NCBI RefSeq assembly: GCF_003325355.1
Contig: NZ_CP030852.1
Span: 1 to 64,000, forward strand
DNA length: 64,000 bases
Direction of reading: 5' to 3'
From: Runella rosea
GTDB taxonomy: Bacteria > Bacteroidota > Bacteroidia > Cytophagales > Spirosomataceae
Each line of letters begins with the position of its first letter. Position 1 is the stretch's first letter. Below are positions 63,104 to 64,000 of the stretch, one piece after another. The notes beneath the pieces are model-generated. The model had not been told where the DNA came from and ran no database searches. It worked only from the letters and a program-made list of their open reading frames with translations. The position numbers and the translations under genes are program-made.

Positions 63104-64000
63104 TTACTTTATTTCAAATAAAATACCCAGTGAAATATTTCGTTTTTCTTGCGGAAAACGCGAAGCTCCCACAATATTGTCGGCTTCTCTAATGCCTGGG
63201 ACAAAGTATTCTTTGTTTAATAAATTATAACTCGTTACCTGCAACGATATACCTTTGATTATGTCGTGGTAGGTCAATGCACCATCCATGATGAAATATG
63301 GGTCAAACAGTTGGATGGGGTTTCGGCTGCCAGAAGTTCCAGCTCCCGTTTTGCGGGCACCCACATAATGAGAGGTGATGTTTAGCCTCAGACTTTTAGT
63401 GAATTGATAATTTGCACCGATGTTGAACGAAAAATCGGCAATATCGCTGATGCGTAAATTTGAGGTTAAGTCGAGCGGATTAGTGTACGTAAAATTACTC
63501 CAAACGTTGAGTTTGTTCCATTGATAGTTAGCTTCGGCCTGAATACCCCAAATCCGCTGACGCCCAATTCCCTGAAATTGATTGGTTTTGGTGCCGTTTT
63601 CCAATACTACCGAGGCCAACCCCACCGCATTGCTGTAATTGGCGCGGTAGGCAGCAACGGTAATATTAAGGTCTTTGATGGGTTTGTAGTAAAGGCTGAA
63701 CTCTAAGTTTCTCACTTTTTCGGGTTGTAGTGTTGGGTTGTTCAGCCGTCGTTCGGCGGTGGTACCGTATTTTTGAAGGTACGAAGCATCTTTAAACGCT
63801 TCCGCATAAATTGCCTTTAGAATAACGTTTCCTTTGCTGTAAATAGCTGATAATCTAGGGTTTGCTACCATACCATACCCGCCATTGTTTCTTACTCGGT
63901 TGTTGTCTACCCGTAATCCGCCAACTAAACTAAGTGATTCAGAATAACGATAAGTGGCTTGGGCATAGATTCCAACATCAAAAACACGAAAATTGTTACC
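63104..64000 (-). CDS. TonB-dependent receptor, C-terminal part (start beyond window)
   Basis: The frame is open to base 64000, giving 298 codons of outer-membrane barrel. Recurrent barrel strands are FRVFDVGIYAQATYRYSESL, NLEFSLYYKPIKDLNITVAA and NYQWNKLNVWSNFTYTNPLD, and the terminal strand is RNISLGILFEIK. It imports a substrate such as an iron chelate or glycan. It is 6 bases from the GNAT gene on the same strand and may be the first gene of the signalling operon. Confidence 0.82.
   Translation of the reverse strand, partial: GNNFRVFDVGIYAQATYRYSESLSLVGGLRVDNNRVRNNGGYGMVANPRLSAIYSKGNVILKAIYAEAFKDASYLQKYGTTAERRLNNPTLQPEKVRNLEFSLYYKPIKDLNITVAAYRANYSNAVGLASVVLENGTKTNQFQGIGRQRIWGIQAEANYQWNKLNVWSNFTYTNPLDLTSNLRISDIADFSFNIGANYQFTKSLRLNITSHYVGARKTGAGTSGSRNPIQLFDPYFIMDGALTYHDIIKGISLQVTSYNLLNKEYFVPGIREADNIVGASRFPQEKRNISLGILFEIK

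Overview
The window looks like part of a large plasmid or chromid from a Bacteroidota bacterium of the order Cytophagales (Runella, Dyadobacter or Spirosoma-like). The evidence is type IX secretion sorting domains, a PorU-like C25 peptidase, TonB receptors, DUF1080 and PVC-type heme proteins, AAA/DUF4143 ATPases and promoters of the TAnnTTTG type. No rRNA, tRNA or housekeeping genes were seen. It contains a Rep_3-type initiator gene with a textbook iteron origin, a parA-parB pair, a plasmid-type primase and remnants of a conjugation region.

Layout. 1-5.7 kb: oxidative sugar genes (SGNH hydrolase, heme/propeller protein), an AAA ATPase behind a striking palindrome, and a luciferase-like oxidoreductase. 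5.8-8.5 kb: a tyrosine recombinase and a phage-style switch (YopX-like gene divergent from a self-cleaving S24 repressor, with a perfect operator between). 8.5-19.1 kb: YitT membrane protein, small unknowns, a GMC dehydrogenase with its gluconate-dehydrogenase-type small subunit, a CocE-type hydrolase, a DUF1080 protein and a large c-type cytochrome/propeller/HEAT protein. 19.4-21.5 kb: partition module with two related palindromes downstream of parB (candidate parS). 21.8-29.1 kb: a sugar operon (DUF1080, Gfo/Idh/MocA, TIM-barrel epimerase, MFS permease, PhyH dioxygenase), a second epimerase, and a divergent AraC regulator. 29.2-31.1 kb: rep gene and oriV. 31.2-41.1 kb: decayed conjugation genes (TraG-like ATPase, TraE-like proteins, ParA, coupling protein), a broken three-gene HipB/HipS/HipT-like toxin module, an intact primase and an IS remnant. 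41.2-50 kb: AraC regulator, ice-binding T9SS cargo, a lasso-type precursor peptide beside a cyclase-like asparagine synthetase homologue, a lipoprotein, and a C25 peptidase. 50.7-64 kb: histidine kinase/LytTR pair and a tightly packed operon of TonB receptor, GNAT, MFS-HEAT protein, propeller sensor pseudokinase, histidine kinase and PP2C response regulator.

How it fits together. The sugar genes repeat one theme: oxidation of sugars by FAD/heme dehydrogenases, DUF1080 proteins that in characterised cases act on 3-keto-glycosides, then epimerases, oxidoreductases and permeases. The replication and partition genes look functional, while the transfer genes have been lost by nonsense and frameshift mutations, so this replicon has probably become non-self-transmissible. 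The most unusual items are the lasso-type precursor with cyclase but no visible B protein or protease, the complete iteron origin, the signalling operon with a sensor whose phospho-accepting His is Asp, and the palindrome that ends exactly on an ATPase start codon.
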